A DNA stretch of 51,777 nucleotides from Thermomicrobiaceae bacterium. Lineage in GTDB: Bacteria > Chloroflexota > Chloroflexia > Thermomicrobiales > Thermomicrobiaceae. The position numbers were made by a program, and so were the translations under genes. Below, in pieces: positions 7,590-15,554 of the stretch. The notes below the pieces were generated by a model that saw only the letters and a list, made by a program, of their open reading frames with translations, was not told the DNA's origin and did not search any database. Location: contig JADBJL010000086.1 in assembly GCA_014874455.1 (NCBI GenBank), forward strand, positions 4,234-56,010. The letters are read 5' to 3'. Numbering within the stretch: position 1 is the stretch's first letter; every line of letters begins with the position of its first letter.

Positions 7590-8069
7590 TCAAGCTCCGC
7601 CTTGGCGCAGCGAGCGCGCGGCGTCAGAGACGGCCGCCAGGATGCGCGGGTACGACCCGCAGCGGCAGAGGTTGCCGGCCAGGTACTCGGCGATCTCCTC
7701 CGGGCTCGGCTCCGGGTGCTCCGCCAGCAACGCCACCGCGCTCAGGACCATGCCCGGCGTACAGTAGCTGCACTGGAAGGCCATCTGCTCGATGAAGGCC
7801 CGCTGCACCGGGTGCAGCTCGTCGCCGCGCGACAGCCCCTCGACGGTGGTGATCCGGCAGCCGTCGGCCAGCGGCGCCAGCAGCAGGCAACTGCTGACCG
7901 GCACCCCGTCCACCAGCACGGTACAGGCCCCGCAGATGCCGATCCCGCAGGTCTCACGTACGCTGAGGAGCCCGCAGCCGTCGCGCAGCACCTCCAGCAG
8001 GGTGGCGTCCGTCCGCACGGTGATCGCCCGGCGCTCGCCGTTCAGCTCGATGGTGATCGACTGCTCCAT
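7590..8069 (-). CDS. 2Fe-2S subunit of a molybdenum hydroxylase (xanthine dehydrogenase family)
   Basis: A 159-aa electron-transfer subunit of the CoxS/XdhC/NdhS type. The N-terminal plant-ferredoxin-like cluster uses C41, C46, C49 and C61 (CGIGICGAC then C). The C-terminal helical domain holds the second cluster with C100, C103, C135 and C137 (CSYC and CRC). The length and both motifs are complete. It carries electrons from the molybdopterin subunit to the FAD subunit. It is the last gene of the catabolic operon and its start overlaps the stop of the large subunit by one nucleotide (TGATG), so translation is coupled. The FAD subunit is encoded further up the same operon at 13611. The substrate is unknown. 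Confidence 0.93.
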   Translation of the reverse strand: MEQSITIELNGERRAITVRTDATLLEVLRDGCGLLSVRETCGIGICGACTVLVDGVPVSSCLLLAPLADGCRITTVEGLSRGDELHPVQRAFIEQMAFQCSYCTPGMVLSAVALLAEHPEPSPEEIAEYLAGNLCRCGSYPRILAAVSDAARSLRQGGA

Positions 8070-10366
8070 CAGCCTCGCTCCCCGCCGCGCGCCCGGATCG
8101 CCCGCAGCACGCGCTCCGGCGTCAGCGGCAGCTCTGTCACCCGCGCGCCGATTGCCCGCGCCACCGCGTTGCCGACCGCCGCCGGGATGACCGGCAGCGC
8201 GGTCTCGCCCAGCCCATGCACCTCGGCGCCGGGCCGCTCGAGCAGGTCGTGCGTCATGCGCTCCGGCAGATCCAGGAACGAAGGGACCAGGTAATCGGAG
8301 AGGTTGGGATTCACGGGCTGCCCCTGGTCGTAGACCAGCTCCTCGAAGAGCGCGCTGCCGACCCCGAAGACGATGTTGCCCAGGTTCTGCAGCTCGGCAG
8401 TATGCCGGTTAATTACCTTCCCAGCGTAGACGCTGGCGTGCGCGTGCAGGATCGTCACCTTGCCAGTCCGGGTATCGACTTCGACCTCGACGGCCCCGGC
8501 ACCCTGGTGCCAGTGCGAGGAGGCGATCCCCTGGCCGGTGTCTGGATCGAGGCCGCCCTGGTTGCGGGACTCCCCCAGCTCGACCAGTTCCTCTTGTCCG
8601 CTCACCTCCACCAGCACGCCGAACCCGAGGGCCGAGGCCGGCGCGCCGGCCACCCGGACGTTCCCGTCCGCCAGCTCCAGGTCGGCCGGCTCCACCTCCA
8701 GCCGCTCCGCGGCGATCCGCAGCAGCCGCTCGCGCAGCGCCAGCGCGGCCTGGCGTACCGCGTTGCCCATCATGTAGGTCGAGCGGCTCGACGTGGTTCG
8801 GTTGTCGAAGGGCGTGCGGGCAGTGTCCGGGTCGACCACCCGAACCTCCTGATACGGCACGCCGAGCGCCTCGGCCGCGAGCTGGGCCAGCACGGTGCGG
8901 GCACCCTGGCCCAGCTCCACGGTCGAGGAGTAGACGGTCACCCGGCCGCTCCGGTCGATCCCAACCTTCGCCTCCGAGCGGCTGGGCGTGGTCATCCCCT
9001 TCATCACCACCGCCAGCCCCTTCGCCCGTACCCGGCCATCGCCCAGCTCGCGGCGCGGCGGCCCCTCCCAGCCGATCGCCGCGGCCGCGCGCTCCAGGCA
9101 CTCGGCGAAGTGCACGTCGTGCAGCGTCTCGCCGGTGGCGAAGGTCTCGCTGTCGCGCAGCAGGTTGCGCAGCCGGAACTCGAGCGGGTCGAGGCCGAGC
9201 GCGTCGGCGGCGATGTCCATCATCGACTCCGAGGCCCAGGCGGCCTGGGTCACCGCGTAGCCCCGGAACGCGCCGGCCGGCGGCAGGTTGGTGTAAACGC
9301 AGCGCGAATCGACCGCCACGTGCGGGATCCGGTAGGGGCCGACGATGCCGAAGCCGCCCTTGCGGGCCACGTCGGGCCCGCAGTCGGCGTAGGCGCCGGT
9401 GTTCCAGTACGCTCGTACCTCTTTCGCCGTGATGCGGCCATCGCGCGTCAGCCCCAGCCGGATGGTCACGACGGTGGCATGCCGGGTCAGGGTGACGAAC
9501 TCCTCGTCCCGCCGCAGCACGAGCTTGACCGGCCGTCCGGTCAGGTACGCCAGCAGCGCGGCCTGGGGCTCGACGCGCGGGAAGACCTTGCAGCCGTAGG
9601 AGCCACCCATCGGCGGCACGATCACCCGCACGTGCTCGACCGGCAGGCCGAAGATCCCGGCCAGGATCTGCCGCGTGTTGAAGGGCGTCTGCGTGCCTGA
9701 CCAGACCGTCAGCCGGCCGTCCTCCCAGAGAGCCAGGGCAGCGTGCGGCTCCATCGCCACGTGCTGGATCGCGGGCGTGCGGAAGGTCTCCTCGAGCACC
9801 AGGTCGGCCTCGGCGAAGCCGCGCGCGACGTCACCGCGCCGCATGCGGAAGAGGTTACAGCAGTTGGTGCCGAACTGCGGCCGGATCCCGAAGTAGAGCG
9901 CGGTGCCTTCGTGCGGACGCTCCGGCTCTAGCTCGTGCAGCAGCGGCGCACCGGGCTCCAGCGCCTCCAGCGGGTCAAAGACTGCCGGCAGCTCCTCGTA
10001 CTCGACCGCCACCAGCGCCGCCGCCTCCTGAGCCGCCCGCGGCGTCTCCGCCGCGACCAGCGCCACGATATCGCCCACGTAGCGCACGCGGTCGAGCGCA
10101 ATGACCGGCTGATCCTCGATCTGGGGGCCGTACACCGGGCGCAAGCCGGGGAGGCGGCGCAGATCCTCCCCGGTGACGACGGCGACGACGCCCGGCACCT
10201 CCAGGGCTGCCGCGGTGTCGATGCGCACGATGCGGCCGTGCGGCACGACGCTGCGCATGGCAGCAGCGTGGAGCATGCCCGGCAGGCTCGCATCCTGGGA
10301 GAACCGGATGCGGCCGGTCACCCGCTCGACCGCGTCGATCATCGGGACAGCCTGGCCGACACTCAC
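8069..10366 (-). CDS. molybdopterin-binding subunit of a molybdenum hydroxylase
   Basis: The catalytic subunit (765 aa) of a xanthine dehydrogenase-family enzyme, which inserts a water-derived oxygen into a C-H bond of a heterocycle or aldehyde. The N-terminal a/b hammerhead domain spans about residues 10-130 and the two Mo-cofactor domains about 150-745. The loop GAFRGY (about 365-370) is the hydroxylase form; the AYxCSFR loop of aerobic CO dehydrogenase is absent, so CO oxidation is unlikely. The GLGE motif places the catalytic Glu near residue 721. The GTG start overlaps the previous stop by 4 nt (GTGA). Nicotinate-, isoquinoline- or purine-type substrates are possible; neighbours do not settle it. 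Confidence 0.9.
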   Translation of the reverse strand: MSVGQAVPMIDAVERVTGRIRFSQDASLPGMLHAAAMRSVVPHGRIVRIDTAAALEVPGVVAVVTGEDLRRLPGLRPVYGPQIEDQPVIALDRVRYVGDIVALVAAETPRAAQEAAALVAVEYEELPAVFDPLEALEPGAPLLHELEPERPHEGTALYFGIRPQFGTNCCNLFRMRRGDVARGFAEADLVLEETFRTPAIQHVAMEPHAALALWEDGRLTVWSGTQTPFNTRQILAGIFGLPVEHVRVIVPPMGGSYGCKVFPRVEPQAALLAYLTGRPVKLVLRRDEEFVTLTRHATVVTIRLGLTRDGRITAKEVRAYWNTGAYADCGPDVARKGGFGIVGPYRIPHVAVDSRCVYTNLPPAGAFRGYAVTQAAWASESMMDIAADALGLDPLEFRLRNLLRDSETFATGETLHDVHFAECLERAAAAIGWEGPPRRELGDGRVRAKGLAVVMKGMTTPSRSEAKVGIDRSGRVTVYSSTVELGQGARTVLAQLAAEALGVPYQEVRVVDPDTARTPFDNRTTSSRSTYMMGNAVRQAALALRERLLRIAAERLEVEPADLELADGNVRVAGAPASALGFGVLVEVSGQEELVELGESRNQGGLDPDTGQGIASSHWHQGAGAVEVEVDTRTGKVTILHAHASVYAGKVINRHTAELQNLGNIVFGVGSALFEELVYDQGQPVNPNLSDYLVPSFLDLPERMTHDLLERPGAEVHGLGETALPVIPAAVGNAVARAIGARVTELPLTPERVLRAIRARGGERG

Positions 10367-12066
10367 CCCAGGATCTCCACCACGCCGGTGTTGCCGTTTA
10401 CCCGCACCCGCGCCCCGGTCTTGATCATCTGCGTGGCATTGGTGGTGCCCACCACCGCCGGGATACCGAACTCGCGCGAGACGACTGCCGGGTGCGAGAG
10501 CTGTCCGCCGGAGTCGGTGACCAGCCCGCCGATCTTGGTGAAGACGACCACCCAGGCGGGGTTAGTCATCCGGCACACCAGGATCTCCCCCTGCTGTACC
10601 TCGTCGAACTCGTCGGGCGACTCGACCACCCGCGCGGTTCCTTCGACCACGCCCGGGGAGGCTGGCAGCCCCTCGACCCGCGCCGAGGGCTCCCGCTTCT
10701 CGCGCTTGAGCGAGTCGTAGAACTTCTGCGGGTAGCCCCACAGGCCTTGCTTGTACGGCTCCTCGAAGAGCGACCAGTGGGTGACCGTGCCGACCCACTC
10801 ACGCGGGCGGATCGCCATGGCACGCTCTCGAGCCTCCCGGCGTTCCCGGACGATCTCTTTGGCATTCGGCAGCGCGCCTGGGTTAGCGGCCAGCACGCGC
10901 AGCTCGTGGTACTTGAGGAAGATCGTGTCGTCGGGCTGGTCGAGCAAGCCGGCCTCCACCAGCCGCCGGCCGATGGCGAGCAGCACGTAGCGCACGCGTG
11001 CGAACGTGCCCTGATCGATGTAGAAGTGATGATCCGGCGTCAACGGCATCATCTGCAGCACCCGGTCGAGCGCGGCCTGCACGATCTCGCGACCACGGAC
11101 GTCGTCCGCCGGGATCATGCTCATCAGCTCGCGGATCGCCGCGTCGCGGTCGTCACGGAGCCGCTGCAGCGCCTCGGGGAAGGAGTAGTCGGTCGCCAGG
11201 TATCCCTGGATGGCCGCGATAATCGGCGCGGGGTTCTCGCGCCAGGTCACGTAGACGTACTCGTGGCTGAAGATGGCCTTGTTGCCGTACTCCCGCTTGT
11301 ACTCGTCCAGCCAGCGCAGGAACTCTTGTCCCTCGGCCGTCTTCTCGAGCTCCTCCAGAACCTCCCGGGGCGTCTCCTTGGAGAAGGCCTCGGTGAGGAC
11401 GACGTTCCGCTTCACCCGTTCCTTGGCCTCCCACAGCTCGCGGATGGCGTCCCAGTTGCGGTCGTCGTCGGAGACCATGATCCGGCCGAGGAGATCTTTG
11501 TCCACCTCGCCGATCACCTCGCGGACGGCGTTCTGGAAGTCGAGCGACGCCTGGAACTGCGAGAGGTTCAGGATCCAGTGGATGCGCCAGTGGCGCTCCT
11601 GGATATCGAGCGCGTCCTCGAACAAGACCATCAATTCCGGCAGGCTGGCCGAGTCGTAGGGGAAGTTGTCCAGATACTCGAAGTTGCGCAGGATCTCCGG
11701 CCTGAGCCGGGTCTCCCACCACTCGAGCCCTCTCTCCGCATAGATCGGCATCACCATGCCGTAGTAGGGAGCGATCTCCTGCGCATACTTCGGATCGGGG
11801 GGCACCACCGCGGTGTAGAGGTACCCGTTGACCAGCTTCGCTTTCCAGTCCACTGCGAAAGGCGCGCCGAAGCGGCGGAACATGTAGGCGCAGGTCGACC
11901 ACCAGCCGCCCAGGTCGAACCACATCGGTGAGAGCGGCTGCGGGCAGTGGAGATCGTCCCACCACCAGTGGAGCTGCTTCTCCTCCTCGCTCTCCCACTC
12001 GACCGGAAACTCCTCGTCGCCGAAGAAGCTGACCGGCAACTGGACTTCTGGCGTCGTCGCAGCCAT
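10363..12066 (-). CDS. phospho-histidine subunit of a split PEP-synthase-like phosphotransferase
   Basis: A 567-aa protein. Only its C-terminal roughly 100 residues (about 465-567) are clearly the swivelling phospho-histidine domain of PEP synthase and PPDK, with TDSGGQLSHPAVVSREFG and the phospho-acceptor His at about 525. The N-terminal 430 residues are Trp-rich and helical and do not match the ATP-grasp or the PEP/pyruvate barrel. The matching ATP-grasp half is encoded at 15555 in the same operon. This division resembles phenylphosphate synthase of Thauera, in which separate proteins carry the ATP and His parts, and rifampicin phosphotransferase, which has an extra acceptor-binding domain. 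I infer that the N-terminal half binds the substrate to be phosphorylated. A good ribosome binding site (GGAGGGAGG) precedes the ATG. Confidence 0.8.
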   Translation of the reverse strand: MAATTPEVQLPVSFFGDEEFPVEWESEEEKQLHWWWDDLHCPQPLSPMWFDLGGWWSTCAYMFRRFGAPFAVDWKAKLVNGYLYTAVVPPDPKYAQEIAPYYGMVMPIYAERGLEWWETRLRPEILRNFEYLDNFPYDSASLPELMVLFEDALDIQERHWRIHWILNLSQFQASLDFQNAVREVIGEVDKDLLGRIMVSDDDRNWDAIRELWEAKERVKRNVVLTEAFSKETPREVLEELEKTAEGQEFLRWLDEYKREYGNKAIFSHEYVYVTWRENPAPIIAAIQGYLATDYSFPEALQRLRDDRDAAIRELMSMIPADDVRGREIVQAALDRVLQMMPLTPDHHFYIDQGTFARVRYVLLAIGRRLVEAGLLDQPDDTIFLKYHELRVLAANPGALPNAKEIVRERREARERAMAIRPREWVGTVTHWSLFEEPYKQGLWGYPQKFYDSLKREKREPSARVEGLPASPGVVEGTARVVESPDEFDEVQQGEILVCRMTNPAWVVVFTKIGGLVTDSGGQLSHPAVVSREFGIPAVVGTTNATQMIKTGARVRVNGNTGVVEILG

Positions 12067-12120
12067 GTCCGGCCTCCCTCCTGTCTTGACGCCGCACCCC
12101 GCCTCGACCTCGTCACCGAC

Positions 12121-12150
12121 CCGGCTGCAGCGCTCTCCCGCTGCAGCCGG
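12121..12150. repeat. perfect 12-bp hairpin inside the catabolic operon
   Basis: CCGGCTGCAGCG (12121-12132) and CGCTGCAGCCGG (12139-12150) are perfect complements with a 6-nt loop. It lies between the ABM gene and the phospho-histidine subunit gene. No U-run follows, so it may be a processing or stabilising stem, or a partial terminator setting the level of the last three genes. Confidence 0.6.
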
Positions 12151-12159
12151 GAACCGTGC

Positions 12160-12453
12160 CTACTCCGGCTCGACGAGTTCGTAGAACTCCGGTACCCGAC
12201 TCTCCAGCATCGGGATCACCTTGCCGACGATGTTCTCCTGGAACGCCGCGGTGGCCTTGTGCGCCTCGTAGTCGTCCCGCGTCCGGTACTGCTCGTAGAG
12301 CAGGAACTTCCGCGGATCGTCGAGCGAGCGATTGACATAGTACACGAGGCAGCCCGGCTCCGCACGCGAGATCGGAACCATCTGCTTGAGGATCTCCGCG
12401 ACTTCGTCGTCCTTGCCTTCCTTCGTGTAGTAATGCGCCACCACCACAAACAC
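12160..12453 (-). CDS. ABM-family (dimeric alpha/beta barrel) protein
   Basis: A 97-aa protein of the antibiotic biosynthesis monooxygenase fold (small ferredoxin-like dimers). The typical order is visible: a first strand VFVVVAHYYTKEG, a helix with EVAEILKQMVPISRAEPGC, a strand YYVNRSLDDPRKFLLYEQY and the turn AYEAHKATAAFQ-type segment (here DYEAHKATAAFQ). Members act as quinone-forming cofactor-free monooxygenases, heme-degrading enzymes or isomerases, so the reaction is open. I set the start at the GTG at 12453, which follows GAGAGGAGG; an earlier ATG at 12504 lacks support. Its place in the operon suggests action on a pathway intermediate. Confidence 0.8.
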   Translation of the reverse strand: MFVVVAHYYTKEGKDDEVAEILKQMVPISRAEPGCLVYYVNRSLDDPRKFLLYEQYRTRDDYEAHKATAAFQENIVGKVIPMLESRVPEFYELVEPE

Positions 12454-12612
12454 CGGCGACCTCCTCTCTGTCTTGGCCCCCTCATTCCTCGCCCTAGCAG
12501 ACATCGTTCCGGCAGAAGCCGCTGCGACGCCCCATGCCCCACGCGGAGCACGGATCCAGGTCGGCAGGCGATGGCACGCCCCGGCGCCCGGAGCTGCGAC
12601 GCGACCCGCCGC

Positions 12613-13596
12613 TCACGATGCACGGACGACGCGATTGCGCAGCACGCCGATCCCCTCCACCTCCAGTTCCACCACGTCACCGGGCTGCAACCAGCGCCCC
12701 AGCTCGAGGCCACAGCCGTTGGTCACCGTGCCCGAGCCCCACAGCTCACCCGGGTAGATCGTCTCGCTCTGCGAGACATGGGCGATCAGGTCGGCGAAGG
12801 AGAAGTGCATCCCCGCGCTTCGCCCCTCCGACCAGACCTCGCCGTTGACCCTGGCGACCATGCGCACGTCGCTGATGTCGATCTCGTCCGGCGTCACCAG
12901 GTAAGGGCCGACGGCATTGCCGGTGTCGAAGTCCTTACCCTTGCTCGGCCCCATGCCGATCGGGGCTTCGCGCATCTGCTGGTCGCGGGCGCTGAAGTCG
13001 TTGAAGATCGTGAAGCCGGCGATGTAGTTCGGCGCCTCCGCCTTCGGGATGTCCTTGCCGCGCCGGCCGATCACCATGCCCAGCTCCAGCTCGAAGTCGA
13101 ACTTCTCGGTGTAGCGCGGCATGACCACATCGTGGTCGGGGCCGACAACAGTGTCGGGGTCACCCTTGTAATAGGCGGGAACCTCGTACCAGGCAGGCGG
13201 GATCTCGCCGCCCCGCCCGAGTGCCCGGCTCGCGTTGCGCATGTGGCCTTCAAAGGTCAGGAAGTCGCGGATCACCCGCGGGCGCGGCACCGGGGCCAGG
13301 AGCTTGACTTCTTCGACCCGATAAGCCGTTCGCCGCCCCAGCACTTCCTCGGCCCGGCCGCTCTCCTCGATCGCCCGGAGTGCCGCCTCCCGGCCGAGCG
13401 CACCGTTGCCGAGGAAGAGAACCATGTCGTCGGGGAGCAGCGCTGCAGCCAGGCGCGTGGCGTCGCAACCCGGCTCCGCCCGCTCGAGATAGCCGGCGTA
13501 CGCCGCTTGCAGGTCGACGAGCCGGCCATCGACCAGCGCGCCGATCCGGCGCACTGGGCCGGCCGGCGTCGGAATCGCGAAGGTTGCAAGCTTCAC
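12613..13596 (-). CDS. fumarylacetoacetate hydrolase (FAH) family protein
   Basis: A 327-aa member of the FAH family, which hydrolyses or decarboxylates C-C bonds in diketo acids late in aromatic catabolism. The C-terminal catalytic domain (about residues 100-325) shows FLTFEGHMRN (about 112-121), the metal-binding acidic strand FDFELELG with Glu169 and Glu171, and FNDFSARDQQ with Asp200. The N-terminal domain (about 1-95) is the usual small substrate-shaping part. The length is normal. The gene follows the FAD subunit by 14 nt in the same operon, with GGAGGGAGGA before the start. It probably cleaves a ring-opened product; hydratase or isomerase activity is also known in this family. Confidence 0.88.
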   Translation of the reverse strand: MKLATFAIPTPAGPVRRIGALVDGRLVDLQAAYAGYLERAEPGCDATRLAAALLPDDMVLFLGNGALGREAALRAIEESGRAEEVLGRRTAYRVEEVKLLAPVPRPRVIRDFLTFEGHMRNASRALGRGGEIPPAWYEVPAYYKGDPDTVVGPDHDVVMPRYTEKFDFELELGMVIGRRGKDIPKAEAPNYIAGFTIFNDFSARDQQMREAPIGMGPSKGKDFDTGNAVGPYLVTPDEIDISDVRMVARVNGEVWSEGRSAGMHFSFADLIAHVSQSETIYPGELWGSGTVTNGCGLELGRWLQPGDVVELEVEGIGVLRNRVVRAS

Positions 13597-13610
13597 GATC
13601 GTCCTCCCTC

Positions 13611-14477
13611 CTACCGCGCCCGCTCGCGGGCGATGCGCAAGGCCCGCTCGACGAAGACGCGGATCACCTCGGTGCGGTACCAGGCCGAGCCGCGTAGATC
13701 CGAGAGCGGTTCGATTCCCGCCGCGTAGCGCTCGGCGATCTCAGCGATGGTCGCGTCGTCGAGCGCCCGGCCCACCACGGCATCGAGAACCTCCGGCAGC
13801 CGCTGCGGACGCTCGGCGACCGCGCCGACGACCACCTCGACCCCTGCCAGGCGCCCATCGCTGTCCGGCACGACCACCGCGGCTACTCCGACACACGGCC
13901 GGTCTTCGTGCGAGCGCGTCCGGTACTTGAGGTAAACTGCTCCAGCTTCCGGCGGCAGCGGCGGCACGATCACCTCGGTGACCAACTCGTCCGGCTCCAG
14001 CACCGTCTGGTAGTGGCCGACGATGAAGTCGCGCGCTGAGATCTCGCGCCGGCCGCGCTGGCTCACCGCCACCACCCTGGCATCTAGCGCCGCGAGCAGC
14101 GCTGGCGGGTCGGAGGCATAGTCCGCATCGCAGAGGTTGCCGCCGATAGTGGCCTGGTGGCGCACGCGCACGTTGGCCACCTCCCGGCAGGTCTCGGCGA
14201 CGACCGGCAGCCGCTCGCGCACCAGCGGTGAGGTCTCGACCGAGCGGAGCCGGGCCATCGCTCCGAGTCGCAAGTTTCCCGCCTCGTCCACCGCGATCCC
14301 CGCCAGCTCGGGGACACGCCGCAGGCTGACCAGCAGCGAGGGCCAGAGCAAGCCCTGGCGGAGCACGAGGGTAACCCAGGTGCCGCCGGCCACCAGCTTC
14401 GCCTCCTCGCCGTACCGGGCCAGGAGATCCAGCACCTCAACTACACTTCCCGGCTCGACGACCGCGAACTCAGCCAT
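13611..14477 (-). CDS. FAD-binding subunit of a molybdenum hydroxylase (CoxM-like)
   Basis: A 288-aa flavoprotein subunit that passes electrons from the 2Fe-2S clusters to an acceptor. The family's two FAD-binding signatures are present: AGGTWVT (about residues 30-36) and TIGGNL (about 110-115). The CO-dehydrogenase-type C-terminal domain covers about 180-285. The ATG at 14477 lies one base after the upstream stop, so translation is probably coupled. The other two subunits of the enzyme are 3 kb downstream, separated by the FAH, ABM and phospho-histidine genes. That order is unusual for an enzyme of this type but keeps all three on one transcript. Confidence 0.9.
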   Translation of the reverse strand: MAEFAVVEPGSVVEVLDLLARYGEEAKLVAGGTWVTLVLRQGLLWPSLLVSLRRVPELAGIAVDEAGNLRLGAMARLRSVETSPLVRERLPVVAETCREVANVRVRHQATIGGNLCDADYASDPPALLAALDARVVAVSQRGRREISARDFIVGHYQTVLEPDELVTEVIVPPLPPEAGAVYLKYRTRSHEDRPCVGVAAVVVPDSDGRLAGVEVVVGAVAERPQRLPEVLDAVVGRALDDATIAEIAERYAAGIEPLSDLRGSAWYRTEVIRVFVERALRIARERAR

Positions 14478-14478
14478 C

Positions 14479-14943
14479 CTACCGCCCGTCGGCCCCTGCC
14501 GGAGTAGCTAGCGACCGCTCGACGCACTCGACGAACTGCTCGGTCATCTTGCGCGCGACGTCCTGGATCACCGTGCCGCCGAAGCGCCCCAGGGCACCGC
14601 GGATCGAGAGCTCCATCTGGTAGCGCACCACTGTCTGCTCTCCCTGTGGATGGAGAGAGGCGCTCACGAAAGCTCGAACCAGGCTGCCGGTCGCGCGATC
14701 GTTACCCTGTACCTGTAAGACGAGCCGCTCCGGCGGCTGCACCTCGGAAAGTTCGACCGTCACGCCGAACGTCGCCCGCAGCGGCCCGACTTTGACCTGG
14801 ATGCGCCCCGTGTACGTTTTCTCGTCCACCTGCGTGACGTCTTCGACTCCAGCCATGCAGGCACTCGACCGCGGGATGTCGAGGAAGAACTCCCAGACCC
14901 GCTCGCGAGGCGCGCTGAGCGTGAACTCCTGGCTGATGATCAC
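14479..14943 (-). CDS. CoxG-like SRPBCC protein
   Basis: A 154-aa START-like helix-grip protein of the CoxG type. The typical N-terminus (EFTLSAPRERVWEFFLD, about residues 5-21), the middle sheet and the long C-terminal helix (about 120-145) are visible. CoxG in carboxydotrophs recruits the enzyme to the membrane, and relatives accompany many molybdenum hydroxylases. Here a role in docking or maturing the hydroxylase is likely by analogy. The GTG start overlaps the stop of the HD-domain gene by 4 nt (GTGA), and the FAD subunit follows directly. No extra C-terminal membrane anchor is seen, unlike the longer CoxG forms. Confidence 0.82.
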   Translation of the reverse strand: MIISQEFTLSAPRERVWEFFLDIPRSSACMAGVEDVTQVDEKTYTGRIQVKVGPLRATFGVTVELSEVQPPERLVLQVQGNDRATGSLVRAFVSASLHPQGEQTVVRYQMELSIRGALGRFGGTVIQDVARKMTEQFVECVERSLATPAGADGR

Positions 14944-15545
14944 CTGGCATTCTCCCTCCCGACACGCGACGCCTCGTGCGCGACGAACTCGTCGATCCGC
15001 GCGAGAGCGGCCTGGTAGAGCGGCCGCGCCAGCTCGCGCGCCTGCGGCAGCCGGATACGCTCGTACATGTAGGCCAGACGCTCGCGGACGCGCTCCGGCG
15101 TGTAGTGGTGCTTTCCCTCACGCGCGTATCCGATGAAGAGTTCCACGTTGGTCTCCAGGAAGCTCAGGCTGTCGGCCGCCTGGAGCAAGTCGGCTTCAGG
15201 CCATCCACCCTCCTCGTGTACCTCGATCAGCGCACGCACGCGCTGGATAAGTTCGGGCTCTGCCCCTTGCTGGCGCAACCACGCCGCCACGATCCGCGCC
15301 GAGCGTTCCTGGTGTTGCCGGTCGTAGTCGCGATCCGGAATCGGCCGCCGGGCATCCGCCACCGGCGAGTCTGGCCCGGGGAATGCCCGCTCCATATCGT
15401 GCGTCAACGCAGCCAGCCGGAGATGGCCCCGCGCGTCCGGCGCCAGCACCAGCAGCCAGTCGAGCGTCCGCCGGAGATGGTCGGCGTTCCAGTACGAGTC
15501 GATCCAGTCACTGGCTCGCTCGAGCAGCTCATCGACGGTCGGCAT
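14940..15545 (-). CDS. HD-domain protein
   Basis: A 201-aa protein with a metal-dependent HD fold. The candidate ligands in order are His23, His49-Asp50 (LTHDMERAF), His78, His110 (EVHEEGG) and Asp125 (AADSLSF). HD proteins hydrolyse phosphate esters, including nucleotides. The gene sits directly after the ATP-grasp subunit gene of the split phosphotransferase, with a gap of only 9 nt, so a phosphatase acting on the phosphorylated intermediate, or a repair function, is a reasonable guess. No partner domain is attached. A GTGAGGGA precedes the ATG at 15545. I do not know a characterised close relative. Confidence 0.7.
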   Translation of the reverse strand: MPTVDELLERASDWIDSYWNADHLRRTLDWLLVLAPDARGHLRLAALTHDMERAFPGPDSPVADARRPIPDRDYDRQHQERSARIVAAWLRQQGAEPELIQRVRALIEVHEEGGWPEADLLQAADSLSFLETNVELFIGYAREGKHHYTPERVRERLAYMYERIRLPQARELARPLYQAALARIDEFVAHEASRVGRENAR

Positions 15546-15554
15546 CAGTTTCCC

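Noticed and set aside
8216-9700. 494-codon plus-strand open frame over the hydroxylase large subunit
   Set aside because: It runs opposite a clear, motif-rich gene. Such antisense frames are expected in high-GC DNA with third-position G/C bias, and the frame has no ribosome binding site or domain.
8069-10366. Aerobic CO dehydrogenase large subunit (CoxL) for the molybdenum enzyme
   Set aside because: The characteristic active-site loop AYxCSFR is absent and replaced by GAFRGY, as in other hydroxylases of the family.
11947-13728. 593-codon plus-strand open frame across several catabolic genes
   Set aside because: It spans the starts and ends of four minus-strand genes and has no coherent domain, so it is an antisense shadow.
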